Below are positions 6,052 to 6,139 of a stretch of 6,139 nucleotides of DNA, piece after piece. A program made the position numbers and the translations under genes. The first letter of the stretch is position 1. Every line of letters starts with the position of its first letter. Under the pieces are notes generated by a model. The model saw only the letters and a program-made list of their open reading frames with translations. It was not told the origin of the DNA and searched no databases. This DNA is from Allobosea sp. GTDB taxonomy: Bacteria; Pseudomonadota; Alphaproteobacteria; Rhizobiales; Beijerinckiaceae. Location of the stretch: assembly GCA_021732895.1 (NCBI GenBank), contig JAKFWE010000327.1, positions 1 to 6,139 on the forward strand, given 5' to 3'.

Positions 6052-6139
6052 CGCGACCCCGATCCGGGTCGTGATCGTGACGCTCGACAGGCACCTGTCC
6101 AGCGCCGTCGATCGCGCCGCCGCCACGCTCCGCCATGAT
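6026..6139 (+). CDS. bchH: Magnesium chelatase subunit H, N-terminal fragment (runs off window)
   Basis: BchH is the large, porphyrin-binding subunit of magnesium chelatase. With BchI and BchD it inserts Mg into protoporphyrin IX at the start of the bacteriochlorophyll branch. Only 38 codons are present of a gene usually near 1200-1300 codons. The first residues are variable (MPKPISADSATP), followed by the family's opening strand RVVIVTLDRHLSSAVDRA. ATG 6026 is the only sensible start: a TAA lies in frame at 5996-5998 and later candidate codons fall within the conserved strand. No Shine-Dalgarno is visible, so initiation probably depends on ribosomes arriving from bchB. The start lies 10 nt after the bchB amber codon and inside the residual bchB tail codons. 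Confidence 0.9.
   Translation, partial: MPKPISADSATPIRVVIVTLDRHLSSAVDRAAATLRHD

Overview
The window is one end of a proteobacterial photosynthesis gene cluster. It is GC-rich and follows the purple-bacterial order ppsR-ppaA (leftward) facing bchF-bchN-bchB-bchH (rightward). The proteins are alphaproteobacterial in type. The 90-bp palindromic repeat inside bchB belongs to a repeat type I associate with Hyphomicrobiales such as Bosea, Bradyrhizobium and Methylobacterium. The genus is inference; the photosynthesis assignment is secure.

Left part, minus strand: positions 1-1160 hold the N-terminal 386 codons of the PAS-domain repressor PpsR/CrtJ. Its DNA-binding C-terminus lies beyond the window. 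Upstream of it, 1235-2140 encodes PpaA/AerR, a cobalamin-binding-type antirepressor that is the usual partner of PpsR.

Middle, 2141-2600: a divergent control region of about 460 bp. It holds two TGT-N12-ACA palindromes, the PpsR/CrtJ operator consensus, 34 bp apart. The one nearer bchF carries a perfect TTGACA in its right half. The PpsR made from the left of the window is therefore expected to control the bch operon on the right, with PpaA modulating it.

Right part, plus strand: a tightly packed operon. bchF (3-vinyl bacteriochlorophyllide hydratase) overlaps bchN by ATGA. bchN is followed after 2 nt by bchB; these two are the catalytic NB subunits of dark-operative protochlorophyllide reductase (DPOR). 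bchH (magnesium chelatase large subunit) begins at 6026 and runs off the end.

The most unusual part is the 3' end of bchB. A 90-bp palindromic repeat sits in frame between the catalytic body and the small C-terminal domain. Further on, an amber codon at 6013-6015 interrupts the conserved C-terminal tail, whose remaining codons (T-L-Y-D-A-K-A-H-F-G-R, then a second TAG) can still be read immediately downstream and overlap the start of bchH. I found no wholly new system; these bchB lesions and the operator layout are what deserve a second look.
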